From Gelidibacter mesophilus DSM 14095 (GTDB taxonomy: Bacteria; Bacteroidota; Bacteroidia; Flavobacteriales; Flavobacteriaceae), in NCBI RefSeq assembly GCF_000423005.1, contig NZ_AUHD01000006.1, positions 310,001 to 374,000 on the forward strand: 64,000 bases of DNA, read 5' to 3'. A program made the position numbers and the translations under genes. The stretch's first letter is position 1. Every line of letters starts with the position of its first letter. Shown piece by piece: positions 1 to 9,593 of the stretch. A model generated the notes under the pieces. That model was not told the DNA's origin, ran no database searches, and saw only the letters and a program-made list of their open reading frames with translations.

Positions 1-53
1 TAATTTTTTTGTTATTTCGTAAAAAGGTTTACATTAGCTGTTTATCAAGCCCC

Positions 54-1972
54 ATGACTAAGATTTACCGCTTAATTCTTGTTCTGGTTTTCCCTATGGT
101 CTGTTTGTCACAGGATGAAAACCTATTGAACGCCCACACTATTCCTTCGGATTTAAAAGAAAATGCCAACGCCGTTATTAGATGGGAAGATTCCTATATA
201 GAAGTCAAGGCACCCAATAAAATGGTGCATTCCAACAAGCGGATTGTGACCATTTTAAATTCTTCAGGCAACTCTAAAGTCGATGCTTATTTGGGTTATG
301 ACAAAGGGGTTTCCATCAAAAAAATGGAAGCTCGAATTTATGATTCTGAAGGAAAAGAAATCAAAAAAATCAAGAAAAATGATTTTGAAGACGTCAGTGC
401 AGTCGATGGTGGCTCGCTCTATTCTGACAGTCGTGTTAAATATCTGAATTATACGCCCATAAATTATCCGTATACGGTGCTTTTTGAAACTGAAGTAGAG
501 TATAGTTCAACCGCATATATAAAAAGATGGCAGCCTATTGAAGGTTTTTCTACAAGTACTGAAAACAGTCGCTATATCTTTCGTTACGACAGTTCTAATG
601 AAATCAATACATCTGAGAGAAATTTTGAGATCTTCGGCATTGTAAATCAATCTGAGAAAGGCACCATCCATTACGAGGCTCATAATTTGAAAGCTATTGT
701 TTATGAGGCTTATAGTGTTAGTCTGAAAGATATTACACCCTACGCCATGCTCAACTTGAAAAATTTTTCCTATGAAGGTTATAGTGGAAATGCCAATGAT
801 TGGGAAGGTTTGGGTAAATGGATGCATGAGCAACTATTAATTGGTAGAACTCATGTTTCGGAAAAGACCAAGAATGAGATAAAAAAATTAGTTTCAGGAA
901 TAGACAATCCAATAGAAAAGGCTAAAGTAGTCTATGCCTACGTTCAAAAAAACACAAGATACATCAGTGTTCAGGAAGGCATAGGTGGGATTCAACCCAT
1001 TGATGCGCTAAAAGTGGACGAAGTAAAATACGGCGATTGCAAAGGACTCTCCAATTACACCATGGCCTTATTGGATTTAGTAGGCGTTAAGGCTTACTAT
1101 ACCAGGGTTTATGCGTCGTCAAGCGATGCTGTAGACATTAATAAAGATTTTGTGTCCTTTCTTGGACAAACAAATCATGTTATTTTAAATCTTCCTTACC
1201 AAGGTGAGAATCTATGGTTGGAATGCACCAGTCAAACCTCGCCATTTGGGTATAGTGCCAATTTTACGGATGATAGAAATGTTTTTGTGTAAAGCCAGAG
1301 GGTGGTGAAATTGTACGCACCAAAATTTATACCGCTACCGAAAGTCTTTTGGATACGAAAGCCACTGTTGTCATTACAGAGGAGGGAGACATTGAAGCTA
1401 AAATCCATCTCAATTCCTACGGTAGCCAATATGGGCATCATGAGGGAATTCAAAATAGCCCTTTAAAGGATCAAACACTGTATTACAAGAATTATTGGAG
1501 TCATATTCATAATATGGATGTCCTTTCGATGGCCTTTAAAAATGATAGAGACGCCATTGTATTTAGTGAAAATATTGCGCTAAAGGCAAGAAAATATGCT
1601 TCGAAAACAGGTGACCGCCTGTTGATGAGTCCAAACTTTTTCAATGTACTTGCAAATATTCCAACGCGTTATCGTGATAGAAAATTGCCATTTGAAATTC
1701 AACGTGGCTTTTATGATACCGATGAGTATGAGATAACGATTCCTAAAAACTTTCAGATCGAAGGAATTCAAAAGAAGATCCATATTGAAAACAAATTTGG
1801 CAAATACAGCAGCGCATTGATCAAAAATGCAGATAGTACCCTAACATTTAAACGCGCGTTTATGTTGAATAAAGGAGCTTATGCCAAGGAAGATTATGAA
1901 GATTTTAGAAACTTTCATATGGAAGTCGCCAAACACGATCAATCAAGAATCATACTTATTAAAAAATCATAA
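54..1972 (+). pseudogene. DUF3857/transglutaminase-like protein, frameshifted
   Basis: Secreted or periplasmic protein of the DUF3857 plus transglutaminase-like type common in Bacteroidota; exact function unknown. The ATG at 54 is preferred because it starts a clear signal peptide (MTKIYRLILVLVFPMVCLSQ); an upstream TTG at 9 is in frame but adds no sensible sequence. The first frame runs to TAA at 1290-1292, just after a T5 run. The protein then continues without a gap in the -1 frame (VKPEGGEIVRTK...) to 1972, so one base appears lost near 1282-1290. The transglutaminase-like core with a Cys-containing YGDCKG motif is near residue 330. Six bases separate it from the next DUF3857 gene. A sequencing error is as likely as real decay, and no convincing slippery heptamer is visible. 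Confidence 0.75.
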
Positions 1973-1977
1973 CCTCC

Positions 1978-4005
1978 ATGAAAAAAAGTATTTACCTGTT
2001 TGTCTTTATAGCCTTCAACTGGGCTAATGCCCAAGATTTTAGATATGGAAAAGTATCTATGGATGAGCTCCAAGAAATGACCTATTCGGAAGATTCTGAA
2101 GCAAACGCCGCAATTTTATATTTGAATCAAAAAGTTTATTATGATTTTATACAAAACGAAGGATTTGTTAAGATAGTGGAAGTGTTCAAACGCATAAAAA
2201 TTTATAATAACGATGGATTTGAGTGGGCTACTGAAGCGGTGCAACTTAGAGATAACGAGAAAAAAACTGAAACGATTAGTGCTTTAAGAGGAGTGACCTA
2301 TACCTTGGAGAATGGTAAAATATTAGAAGCGAAACTAAAAAAAGATGGCATATTTGATGAGAAGAACAATAAACATTGGAAAACATCAAAATTTACCATG
2401 CCAAATGTAAAGGAGGGATGTGTCATTGAATTTGAATACAAGATCACATCACCTTACATCAGCATTGATGACCTTAATTTGCAATATAATATTCCAATAA
2501 AGGAATTGGACATGAACGTTCGTATTCCTGAATATTTTAACTTTAATAGATATGTCAATCCAAGAGCCACTTATATTCCAAAAATCAAAGATTATCTAGT
2601 AAGTAGAGCAGAGGTTATTCAGACTAAGGAAAGAACTGGTGGCGGATTAAACAGTGCGAGAGGAGCTGTTGTAAGGACTACAAACTCAAACAGCAATTGG
2701 GAGTTTAAGGAAAATAAAACAGAAATAAAACTTTCGAATGTTCCTGCACTTAAAGATGAAGATTATGTAAGCAATCTTAATACTTACAGAACAAAACTGA
2801 TCTGGGAGTATGCCTCTTACAAAGATTTGAGAGGGTTGACAACAACTTATTCTACAAATTGGGAAGAGCTCACAAGAACGATTTTCAAGGATGCCGATTT
2901 TGGAACACAATTAAAACTAACCAATTATTTTGAAGAAGATGTAGCTGCACTTCTTAAAGGCGTCACTACAGATTCTGATAAAATCAACCTCATTTACAAT
3001 TTTGTAAAGTCCAAAGTAAAATGGAATGACTATTACGGTTATACCACCGATAATGGTGTCAAAAAGGCTTACAAAGAAGGTGTTGGAAACGTTGCGGATA
3101 TCAACCTGATGTTAACATCTATGTTACGCTATGCCAAAATAAAAGCAGACCCAATGCTCATAAGCACATGCAGTAATGATATTCCCCTATTCCCCGGCAC
3201 GGGAGCATTTAATTATGTGGTGGCAGCAGTTCAGGTGCGAAATGACGTGATGATTTTGGATGCCACTGATAAATTTGCTACATCTAATGTGCTTCCTATA
3301 GCTGCAATTAATTGGCAAGGACGAATTATAATGGAAGATGGGAGTTCATCATGGCAGGATTTATCCCCAAAAGATGTGGTGAGAGAAATGTTTACAGTCA
3401 GTGCGACCATTAATGGAGATCTTACGGTAGAAGGTAAGGTAAGGACGCAATTGACTTCATTTGCAGCAAAAAATTTCAGAAGTAAATATGAAAATTACAA
3501 TGCTGAAGAAAAGTTGACCGATTTAGAAAAGGATAAAGGAGAGATTGAAGTGACTAATTATGAAATTACAGATATGAACGAAGTAAATAAACCAATAGTT
3601 TATGTCTATGATTATAAATTATCACGTGGGATTGAGCAAATAGGTGATGAACTATTGCTTACGCCAATGCTATTTCTGGCTCCTCAAGAAAATATCTTCA
3701 AACAGGATAAGAGAGCGTTTCCAATTGATTTTGTGTATGCATTTAGTGAAAAACATGCTATTAACATGGTGGTACCTGAAGGTTATATGGTGGCGTCTTT
3801 ACCGGAAAATTCAATACTTAAATTTCAGGAAAACGGCGGGGAGTTTAAGTATATTGCAAAAGCAAATGGGAAAATGTTACAATTTGTAATTTCGATGGAT
3901 TTGAACCACTCTTTAATCCTTCCGGATGAATATCAGGATTTTAAACGATTCTATCAATTGATGACAGAAAAGCAAATGGAAAAAGTAGTCCTTAAAAAAA
4001 TATAA
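1978..4005 (+). CDS. DUF3857 domain-containing protein
   Basis: A 675-residue exported protein with signal peptide (MKKSIYLFVFIAFNWANAQ), an N-terminal DUF3857 beta domain, a central transglutaminase-like region around residues 320-420 and a C-terminal beta domain ending in a DEYQDFKRFYQ segment. The upstream gene ends in a very similar way (DYEDFRNFHME). The two neighbours are tandem paralogues, probably transcribed together. In this protein the transglutaminase-like stretch lacks an obvious GDC catalytic motif: it reads GVGNVADINLML where the neighbour reads YGDCKGLSN. It is therefore probably not catalytic. Function is unknown. Confidence 0.85.
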   Translation: MKKSIYLFVFIAFNWANAQDFRYGKVSMDELQEMTYSEDSEANAAILYLNQKVYYDFIQNEGFVKIVEVFKRIKIYNNDGFEWATEAVQLRDNEKKTETISALRGVTYTLENGKILEAKLKKDGIFDEKNNKHWKTSKFTMPNVKEGCVIEFEYKITSPYISIDDLNLQYNIPIKELDMNVRIPEYFNFNRYVNPRATYIPKIKDYLVSRAEVIQTKERTGGGLNSARGAVVRTTNSNSNWEFKENKTEIKLSNVPALKDEDYVSNLNTYRTKLIWEYASYKDLRGLTTTYSTNWEELTRTIFKDADFGTQLKLTNYFEEDVAALLKGVTTDSDKINLIYNFVKSKVKWNDYYGYTTDNGVKKAYKEGVGNVADINLMLTSMLRYAKIKADPMLISTCSNDIPLFPGTGAFNYVVAAVQVRNDVMILDATDKFATSNVLPIAAINWQGRIIMEDGSSSWQDLSPKDVVREMFTVSATINGDLTVEGKVRTQLTSFAAKNFRSKYENYNAEEKLTDLEKDKGEIEVTNYEITDMNEVNKPIVYVYDYKLSRGIEQIGDELLLTPMLFLAPQENIFKQDKRAFPIDFVYAFSEKHAINMVVPEGYMVASLPENSILKFQENGGEFKYIAKANGKMLQFVISMDLNHSLILPDEYQDFKRFYQLMTEKQMEKVVLKKI

Positions 4006-4006
4006 A

Positions 4007-4333
4007 ATGGAACTTCAAAACTCGCAAAAGATAGTAGATGAATGGATCAAAGCGCACGGCGTTCGATACTTTAATGAGTTGACCAATATGGCGCAACTTA
4101 CAGAAGAAGTTGGCGAAGTTGCCCGGATTATTGCACGTCGTTACGGCGAGCAAAGCGAAAAGGAGAGCGATAAAAATAAAGATTTGGGCGAGGAATTGGC
4201 TGATGTCGTGTTTGTAGTGTTGTGTTTGGCAAATCAAACAGGAATCGATCTTCAAGCTGCATTTGATAAAAAAATGGATTTAAAAACAAATCGAGATCAC
4301 GACCGGCATCATAATAATGAGAAATTGAAATGA
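4007..4333 (+). CDS. MazG-like nucleotide pyrophosphohydrolase
   Basis: A short (108-residue) all-alpha NTP pyrophosphohydrolase of the MazG-like superfamily, which hydrolyses (d)NTPs, often non-canonical ones, to monophosphate and pyrophosphate. The metal-binding signature is visible: EEVGEVARIIARRYGE at residues 30-45 and, further on, a GEELADVVFVV helix supplying further acidic ligands (E and D around residues 66-70). The start follows the stop of the DUF3857 gene by one base, so it is translationally coupled. The C-terminus DHDRHHNNEK is a usual tail. The substrate cannot be told from sequence. Confidence 0.85.
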   Translation: MELQNSQKIVDEWIKAHGVRYFNELTNMAQLTEEVGEVARIIARRYGEQSEKESDKNKDLGEELADVVFVVLCLANQTGIDLQAAFDKKMDLKTNRDHDRHHNNEKLK

Positions 4334-4526
4334 TCTGTTCTTGATTTCAGAGTTCAGGGTTCAAACTTCAAAGTTGTGAATAGTATGAGTTCAGAATTAT
4401 GAAATGTTATTTCATCAATCACCAATCATTTTAGGTTTTTCCTTGTGAAACTTCGTGCTACTTTGTGTCACTTTGTGGAATAGCTTTTCTATTTTCGTAA
4501 ATCGTAAATCGTAAATCAGAAATTTC
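4334..4526 (+). repeat. Intergenic segment with short repeats
   Basis: No coding potential seen. It contains a direct triple repeat of a CGTAAAT unit at about 4496-4518. Around 4440-4480 a CTTTGTG/CTTCGTG-rich stretch resembles the repeat arms upstream of the GxxExxY-type ORF at 36.7 kb. Probably a degenerate copy of a dispersed repeat. Confidence 0.4.
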
Positions 4527-5792
4527 ATGTTGTTAGTTCTTCATAAATCTACCATTGTAGAAAATCCTCCAAAAATTGTCATCACAGGCTCCAAAAGCGA
4601 ATCCAATAGATTATTGCTCTTACAAGCCCTTTATCCAGAATTACAAATTGAGAATGTCTCAAATTCTGACGACTCTGAAGTGATGCAAAAAGCTTTGAAA
4701 TCAACTTCAAATCATATTGATATCTCCCATGCAGGCACCGCCATGCGATTTTTAACTGCTTTTTTTTCAACCCAAGAAGGGCGAGAAATTACGATTACCG
4801 GTTCTGCCAGAATGAAAGAACGCCCTATTCAGGTATTGGTAGAAGCGTTGAATGCTTTGGGTGCCGATATTTCTTATGTGGAAACTGAAGGTTGTCCGCC
4901 ATTAAACATAAATGGTAAAGTACTGTCAAAAAATCAAGTAGCGCTCAAGGCCAATGTAAGTAGCCAGTATATTTCTGCACTGTTGTTGATTGCCCCAAAA
5001 TTGGAAAATGGATTGGAATTGACCTTGGAAGGTGAAATCACCTCCGTTCCGTACATCAACATGACGTTAGATTTACTCAAACAGATAGGTGTTTCAACTA
5101 GTTTTGAGAATAATATAATAAAAGTAAAACCACTTCAAAGTCAAAATGTACATTCTAAAACCTTGATCGTTGAAAGTGATTGGTCGTCAGCCTCATATTT
5201 TTACAGTATTGTTGCGCTAAGTCCAATTGGTACAGAAATTACTTTATCATCCTATAAAAACGACAGTTTGCAAGGCGACTCTGTCCTGTCAGAGATCTAT
5301 TCCGATTTCGGTGTAGAAACCACATTTAATGAGAATGCCATTATACTTTTAAAGAAAGCTGACTGCCAGCTTGAAACGATTAGCTGTCAGTTAAAAAATG
5401 CGCCGGACATTGCCCAAACGATTTCTGTAACCTGTTTCGGATTGGGAATTGGATGTGATCTTAGAGGATTACACACTCTTAAAATTAAAGAAACCGACCG
5501 ATTGGTGGCTTTAAAGACGGAACTAGAGAAATTGGGGGCACAAGTAGACATCACAGAAAACAGATTGTTATTGCGCCCTCACAAGATGTATACGTCAGAC
5601 AATAGTTTCCTTACTTCGGAGGGGGTAGAAAAGGTTTCTATCGCTACCTACCATGATCACAGAATGGCAATGGCTTTCGCGCCTTTAGCGCTGAAAAGAA
5701 ACCTCCAAATTGAAGATGCTATGGTCGTTTCTAAATCTTATCCTACCTTTTGGGAGGACCTGAAGCGCATCGGATTTAAAATTTCAGAATAA
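4527..5792 (+). CDS. aroA: 3-phosphoshikimate 1-carboxyvinyltransferase (EPSP synthase)
   Basis: Sixth step of the shikimate pathway in the cytosol: transfers enolpyruvyl from PEP to shikimate-3-phosphate. The 421-residue length is normal. Signature residues are present: the GSKSESNR loop at 21-28 (K23 and R28 bind substrate), a GTAMRFL motif, RPIQVLVEAL, and the late KETDR and HDHRMAMAFA motifs (catalytic Asp/Lys/His region). The ATG at 4527 gives the usual short N-terminus of flavobacterial enzymes. It stands alone between a repeat-bearing gap and the queA promoter. Confidence 0.96.
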   Translation: MLLVLHKSTIVENPPKIVITGSKSESNRLLLLQALYPELQIENVSNSDDSEVMQKALKSTSNHIDISHAGTAMRFLTAFFSTQEGREITITGSARMKERPIQVLVEALNALGADISYVETEGCPPLNINGKVLSKNQVALKANVSSQYISALLLIAPKLENGLELTLEGEITSVPYINMTLDLLKQIGVSTSFENNIIKVKPLQSQNVHSKTLIVESDWSSASYFYSIVALSPIGTEITLSSYKNDSLQGDSVLSEIYSDFGVETTFNENAIILLKKADCQLETISCQLKNAPDIAQTISVTCFGLGIGCDLRGLHTLKIKETDRLVALKTELEKLGAQVDITENRLLLRPHKMYTSDNSFLTSEGVEKVSIATYHDHRMAMAFAPLALKRNLQIEDAMVVSKSYPTFWEDLKRIGFKISE

Positions 5793-5807
5793 TAAACCGT
5801 CTTTTAC

Positions 5808-5839
5808 TTGACAACGCCTACTTTGAGATTGTATATTTG
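5808..5839 (+). promoter_or_regulatory. Bacteroidota-type promoter upstream of queA
   Basis: A TTG at 5808-5810 (-33) and TATATTTG at 5832-5839 (-7), spaced by 21 bases, match the TTG/TAnnTTTG consensus known for the major sigma factor of Bacteroidota. It would give a leader of about 130 nt before queA. Confidence 0.6.
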
Positions 5840-5880
5840 CAGCTTGCCAAAAAAATCTATATAAATCGCGTTGTGAAATA

Positions 5881-5952
5881 CTTACATACAAGTAAGGAGC
5901 AGTCGGTATGATAGAAAAGGTATTCCTGAGATCCGCCGGCAAATAGATCTTA
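5881..5952 (+). other. Possible structured 5' leader of queA
   Basis: Two inverted repeats lie in the leader: CTTAC/GTAAG (5881-5885 with 5892-5896) and TGAGATC/GATCTTA (5927-5933 with 5946-5952, one G-T pair, 12-base loop containing GCCGGC). It does not match a preQ1-I riboswitch that I can recognise. Role unknown. Confidence 0.3.
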
Positions 5953-5976
5953 TCATTAAAAAATAAAAAGAAACAG

Positions 5977-7026
5977 ATGAAATTATCCCATTTTGGTTTT
6001 AAACTTCCTGAAGAATTATTAGCTGAACATCCAACCGAAAATAGAGATGAAGCACGATTGATGGTGTTGGACAGAAAGAAGAAAACTATTGAGCATAAAT
6101 TATTTAAGGATATCATTGATTATTTTGATGAAGGTGATGTCATGATTCTCAACAATACTAAGGTTTTCCCAGCGCGCTTATTTGGTAACAAAGAAAAAAC
6201 TGGCGCAAGGATTGAAGTGTTCTTATTAAGAGAACTTAATGAAGAACAACGCCTTTGGGATGTGTTGGTTGATCCAGCCCGTAAAATACGTATTGGTAAC
6301 AAGTTGTATTTTGGAGATGATGAAACTTTGGTCGCTGAGGTTATTGATAATACCACCTCTCGAGGGCGTACTTTGCGTTTCCTTTATGATGGGTCTTATA
6401 AAGAATTCCGTCAAAAACTGACACAACTTGGTGAAACACCATTGCCAAAGTACATAAAAAGAGATGTGGAGCCAGAAGACGAAGAGCGCTACCAAACTAT
6501 TTTTGCAAAAAATGAAGGGGCCGTTGCAGCTCCAACAGCAGGATTGCATTTTTCTAAGCATTTATTAAAGCGTTTGGAAATTAAGGGAATTGATTTTGCT
6601 GAAGTGACACTTCACGTTGGTTTAGGTACATTTAACCCTGTTGAGGTTGAAGATCTATCAAAGCACAAAATGGATAGTGAGGAAGCATTTGTAACGCAAC
6701 AGGCGGCAGATATTGTCAATGATGCCAAAGCCAGAAAAAAGAGAGTATGTGCTGTGGGTACAACCGCTATGAGAGCGATTGAAAGTTCAGTATCATCAAG
6801 TGGTACACTAAATGAATTTGAAGGATGGACCAATAAATTTATTTTCCCTCCTTATGAGTTTAGTATTGCCAACTGTATGATTACGAATTTCCATACACCA
6901 AAATCGACGTTGTTGATGATGGTTTCTGCTTTTGCGGGTCATGATTTTATGAAAGAAGCTTATGAAATAGCCGTCAAGGAAAAATACCGCTTCTACACTT
7001 ATGGAGATGCGATGTTGATTATATAA
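5977..7026 (+). CDS. queA: tRNA preQ1(34) S-adenosylmethionine ribosyltransferase-isomerase
   Basis: Transfers and isomerises the ribosyl moiety of SAM onto preQ1 in the tRNA anticodon wobble position, forming epoxyqueuosine. The 349-residue length is normal. Family motifs are clear: the N-terminal [20 protein letters not shown] around residue 60, PTAGLHFS around residue 190, LHVGLGTF, and C-terminal [18 protein letters not shown]. The ATG is preceded by an A-rich stretch rather than a strong ribosome binding site. It has its own promoter and a good terminator just after the stop, so it is monocistronic. Confidence 0.96.
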   Translation: MKLSHFGFKLPEELLAEHPTENRDEARLMVLDRKKKTIEHKLFKDIIDYFDEGDVMILNNTKVFPARLFGNKEKTGARIEVFLLRELNEEQRLWDVLVDPARKIRIGNKLYFGDDETLVAEVIDNTTSRGRTLRFLYDGSYKEFRQKLTQLGETPLPKYIKRDVEPEDEERYQTIFAKNEGAVAAPTAGLHFSKHLLKRLEIKGIDFAEVTLHVGLGTFNPVEVEDLSKHKMDSEEAFVTQQAADIVNDAKARKKRVCAVGTTAMRAIESSVSSSGTLNEFEGWTNKFIFPPYEFSIANCMITNFHTPKSTLLMMVSAFAGHDFMKEAYEIAVKEKYRFYTYGDAMLII

Positions 7027-7048
7027 TTGACAGATAAATATAAATTAT

Positions 7049-7079
7049 AGCCTCATTCTTTTGGATGGGGCTTTTTTTG
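7049..7079 (+). terminator. Rho-independent terminator after queA
   Basis: Hairpin AGCCTCATTC / GGATGGGGCT (7049-7058 with 7063-7072, two G-T pairs) with a TTTT loop, followed by a T7 run. It begins 23 bases after the queA stop. Confidence 0.8.
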
Positions 7080-7204
7080 TAGTCTCAGTCTTGAGTCAAC
7101 AGTTTTCAGGAGGCCATAGGTTAATATGTTCTGGAAGTCTCAACTTCAACTCCATTTTCAACTTCAAATTGGTCCTAGCTTTCGAGTTTGTCAATTCCTT
7201 TCAG

Positions 7205-7212
7205 TATTTTTG
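7205..7212 (+). promoter_or_regulatory. -7 box directly before rlmN
   Basis: TATTTTTG matches TAnnTTTG and ends only 8 bases before the rlmN ATG, so the transcript would be leaderless or nearly so. No TTG at the expected -33 spacing is seen (nearest spacing is 14 bases). Confidence 0.35.
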
Positions 7213-7220
7213 CAATTGCA

Positions 7221-8261
7221 ATGGAAATAATAAAAAAAGACATACGCGCTTTAAGCAAAGAGCAACTCCGCGAATTTTTCGTGGCGCAAGGCGATCAGGA
7301 ATTCAGGGGCAATCAAGTGTATGAATGGCTGTGGAATAAAGGTGCCCATAAGTTTGAAGATATGACAAATATCTCCAAGCAAACGCGACAGATGTTGGAA
7401 GATCATTTTGTGATCAATCATATTGAAGTGGATCAAATGCAACGCAGTAACGATGGTACCATTAAAAATGCAGTGCGTCTACACGATGGCTTGATAGTGG
7501 AATCGGTGTTGATTCCAACAAAAAAGCGGACTACGGCATGTGTGTCGTCGCAAGTTGGTTGTAGTCTCGATTGTAAATTCTGTGCCACGTCACGTCTTAA
7601 ACGGATGCGTAATCTCAATCCTGATGAAATTTTTGATCAGGTGGTGGCTATTGATAAAGAAAGCCGATTGTATTTCAATAAACCTTTGACCAATATTGTA
7701 TTCATGGGCATGGGAGAGCCACTTATGAACTATAACAACGTCTTAAAGGCTATTGATAAGATAACGTCGCCAGAAGGCTTGGGCATGTCGCCTAAGCGAA
7801 TTGTCGTATCTACATCAGGAGTTCCCAAAATGATCAAAAAAATGGCCGATGATGACGTGAAATTCGGTCTTGCCGTTTCTTTGCATTCCGCCATTGATGA
7901 CGTACGAACTTCCATTATGCCTTTTAACGCCACTTTTCCGCTGGCCGATTTAAGAGAAGCTTTAGAGTATTGGTATGCCAAAACAAAAAACCTGATTACT
8001 TATGAATATGTGGTATGGGATGGTATTAATGATTCAAAAAAAGATGTGGAAGCCCTTATTCAATTCTGTAAATTTGCGCCCAGCAAAGTCAATTTAATTG
8101 AATACAACCCTATTGATGATGGGCAATTTCAACAAGCGGATAATGCTGCGTTGGACATGTACATTTCTATGTTGGAAGCCAATAATATCACCGTTACCGT
8201 AAGACGATCGAGAGGTAAGGATATTGACGCTGCTTGCGGTCAATTGGCGAATAAATCTTAA
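7221..8261 (+). CDS. rlmN: 23S rRNA (A2503-C2)/tRNA (A37-C2) methyltransferase
   Basis: Radical-SAM methyltransferase acting on 23S rRNA A2503 and tRNA A37. I chose the ATG at 7221 because the protein then starts MEIIKKDIRALSKEQL as in relatives; the ORF extends upstream to 7188 but that part overlaps the -7 box. The 4Fe-4S motif CxxxCxxC is at Cys114, Cys118 and Cys121 (CSLDCKFC). The catalytic C-terminal Cys lies in DAACGQL near the end. GMGEPLMNY and STSG(V)P motifs are also present. Confidence 0.95.
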   Translation: MEIIKKDIRALSKEQLREFFVAQGDQEFRGNQVYEWLWNKGAHKFEDMTNISKQTRQMLEDHFVINHIEVDQMQRSNDGTIKNAVRLHDGLIVESVLIPTKKRTTACVSSQVGCSLDCKFCATSRLKRMRNLNPDEIFDQVVAIDKESRLYFNKPLTNIVFMGMGEPLMNYNNVLKAIDKITSPEGLGMSPKRIVVSTSGVPKMIKKMADDDVKFGLAVSLHSAIDDVRTSIMPFNATFPLADLREALEYWYAKTKNLITYEYVVWDGINDSKKDVEALIQFCKFAPSKVNLIEYNPIDDGQFQQADNAALDMYISMLEANNITVTVRRSRGKDIDAACGQLANKS

Positions 8262-8408
8262 AAAATTCAGGTAAATTTCTAAGACCTTGCTATTGCGGGA
8301 TTGTTTTCTAGTTATCCGCAGAATTTTTTGGCTTTATCAAATTTTAAGATAGCATATCATTCGCATTTTTAGTACGTTTGTTATACAAATCCGCAGGACT
8401 ACATTCAT

Positions 8409-9386
8409 TTGAAAATTGTTGAACAAATAAAACAGCCTATTGCCTACGAAATGGAACTTTTTGAGCAAAAGTTTCTACTTTCTATGTCTTCAAAAGTGGC
8501 GCTTTTAAATAGGATTACAACGTATATTGTCAACAGAAAGGGTAAACAAATGCGCCCAATGTTTGTGTTTCTTGTTGCTAAAATGGTCAATAATGGCAAT
8601 GTCAGCGAACGTACCTATAGAGGTGCTGCCGTCATCGAATTGATCCACACTGCAACCTTAGTACATGATGATGTTGTGGATGACAGCAATAGAAGACGCG
8701 GTTTTTTTTCGATCAATGCCCTTTGGAAAAATAAAATTGCGGTGCTTATTGGCGACTATCTACTATCCAAAGGCCTTCTTCTGTCAATTGATAATAATGA
8801 TTTTGATTTACTTAAAATTATTTCTGTTGCCGTTAGGGAAATGAGCGAAGGCGAACTCCTTCAAATCGAAAAGGCACGACAATTAGACATTACCGAAACT
8901 ATTTATTATGAAATCATCCGGCAGAAAACAGCAACACTTATTGCTGCCTGTTGTAGTCTTGGCGCTGCTTCCGTAAAACCAAACTCCCCAGATGTAGAGA
9001 CCATGCGTAAATTTGGAGAACTCATTGGGATGGCGTTTCAAATTAAGGATGATTTATTTGATTATGGGAACGAAGCCATCGGGAAACCTACAGGAATCGA
9101 TATCAAGGAACAGAAAATGACGTTACCACTTATCTATGCCATTAACAACTCTTCTAAAAAAGAAAAGGCATGGCTGATTAATTCGGTCAAAAAGCATAAT
9201 AAGGACAAAAAGCGCGTTAAGGAAGTCATTGCATTTGTAAAAAGTAAAGGCGGATTGGATTATGCGGTTTCTAAAATGTTGGAATTTCAAGACGAGGCCC
9301 TATTGCTTTTAAATACCTATCCTGAATCTCAGTTCAAGGCATCCTTATTGCTCATGGTCAACTATGTTATTGATCGGAAGAAGTAG
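8409..9386 (+). CDS. Trans-polyprenyl diphosphate synthase
   Basis: All-trans polyprenyl chain elongation from FPP/GGPP with IPP, probably making the side chain of menaquinone. Both Asp-rich motifs are present: DDVVD at 87-91 followed by RRR, and DDLFD at 214-218. KGKQMRP is near residue 44. The start is TTG at 8409, giving MKIVEQIKQPI, which resembles the N-terminus of flavobacterial homologues; the next in-frame ATG would remove the first 14 residues. A TACGTTTG box at 8373-8380 could serve as -7. Chain length cannot be read safely. Confidence 0.9.
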   Translation: MKIVEQIKQPIAYEMELFEQKFLLSMSSKVALLNRITTYIVNRKGKQMRPMFVFLVAKMVNNGNVSERTYRGAAVIELIHTATLVHDDVVDDSNRRRGFFSINALWKNKIAVLIGDYLLSKGLLLSIDNNDFDLLKIISVAVREMSEGELLQIEKARQLDITETIYYEIIRQKTATLIAACCSLGAASVKPNSPDVETMRKFGELIGMAFQIKDDLFDYGNEAIGKPTGIDIKEQKMTLPLIYAINNSSKKEKAWLINSVKKHNKDKKRVKEVIAFVKSKGGLDYAVSKMLEFQDEALLLLNTYPESQFKASLLLMVNYVIDRKK

Positions 9387-9593
9387 GACTAAACGTTTGA
9401 AACTTGAAGTTGGAAGTTCGAAGTTTTTTACTTTTTTTTAAAATATATCGATTTAAGTTATGGTGATAAATTGTTAATAATCAGTTAGTTTGGACTTGGT
9501 TTTGCGCAATTCGATAATTAACTTATAATCTTCAGGCAACCATTTGCCCAACTTTCGCGTCTTTATAAATAGAAGACCTAATGCGACCAACTT

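Noticed and set aside
1278-1295. Programmed -1 frameshift in the first DUF3857 gene
   Set aside because: The site AAT GTT TTT GTG TAA does not fit X XXY YYZ and no downstream stem is evident; decay or sequencing error is simpler.
5840-5976. preQ1 riboswitch in the queA leader
   Set aside because: No C-rich loop with A-rich tail of the preQ1-I type and no larger preQ1-II/III layout recognisable.
5784-6116. Minus-strand ORF of 110 codons over the queA start
   Set aside because: Antisense shadow of queA; no family pattern, and it overlaps the queA promoter.
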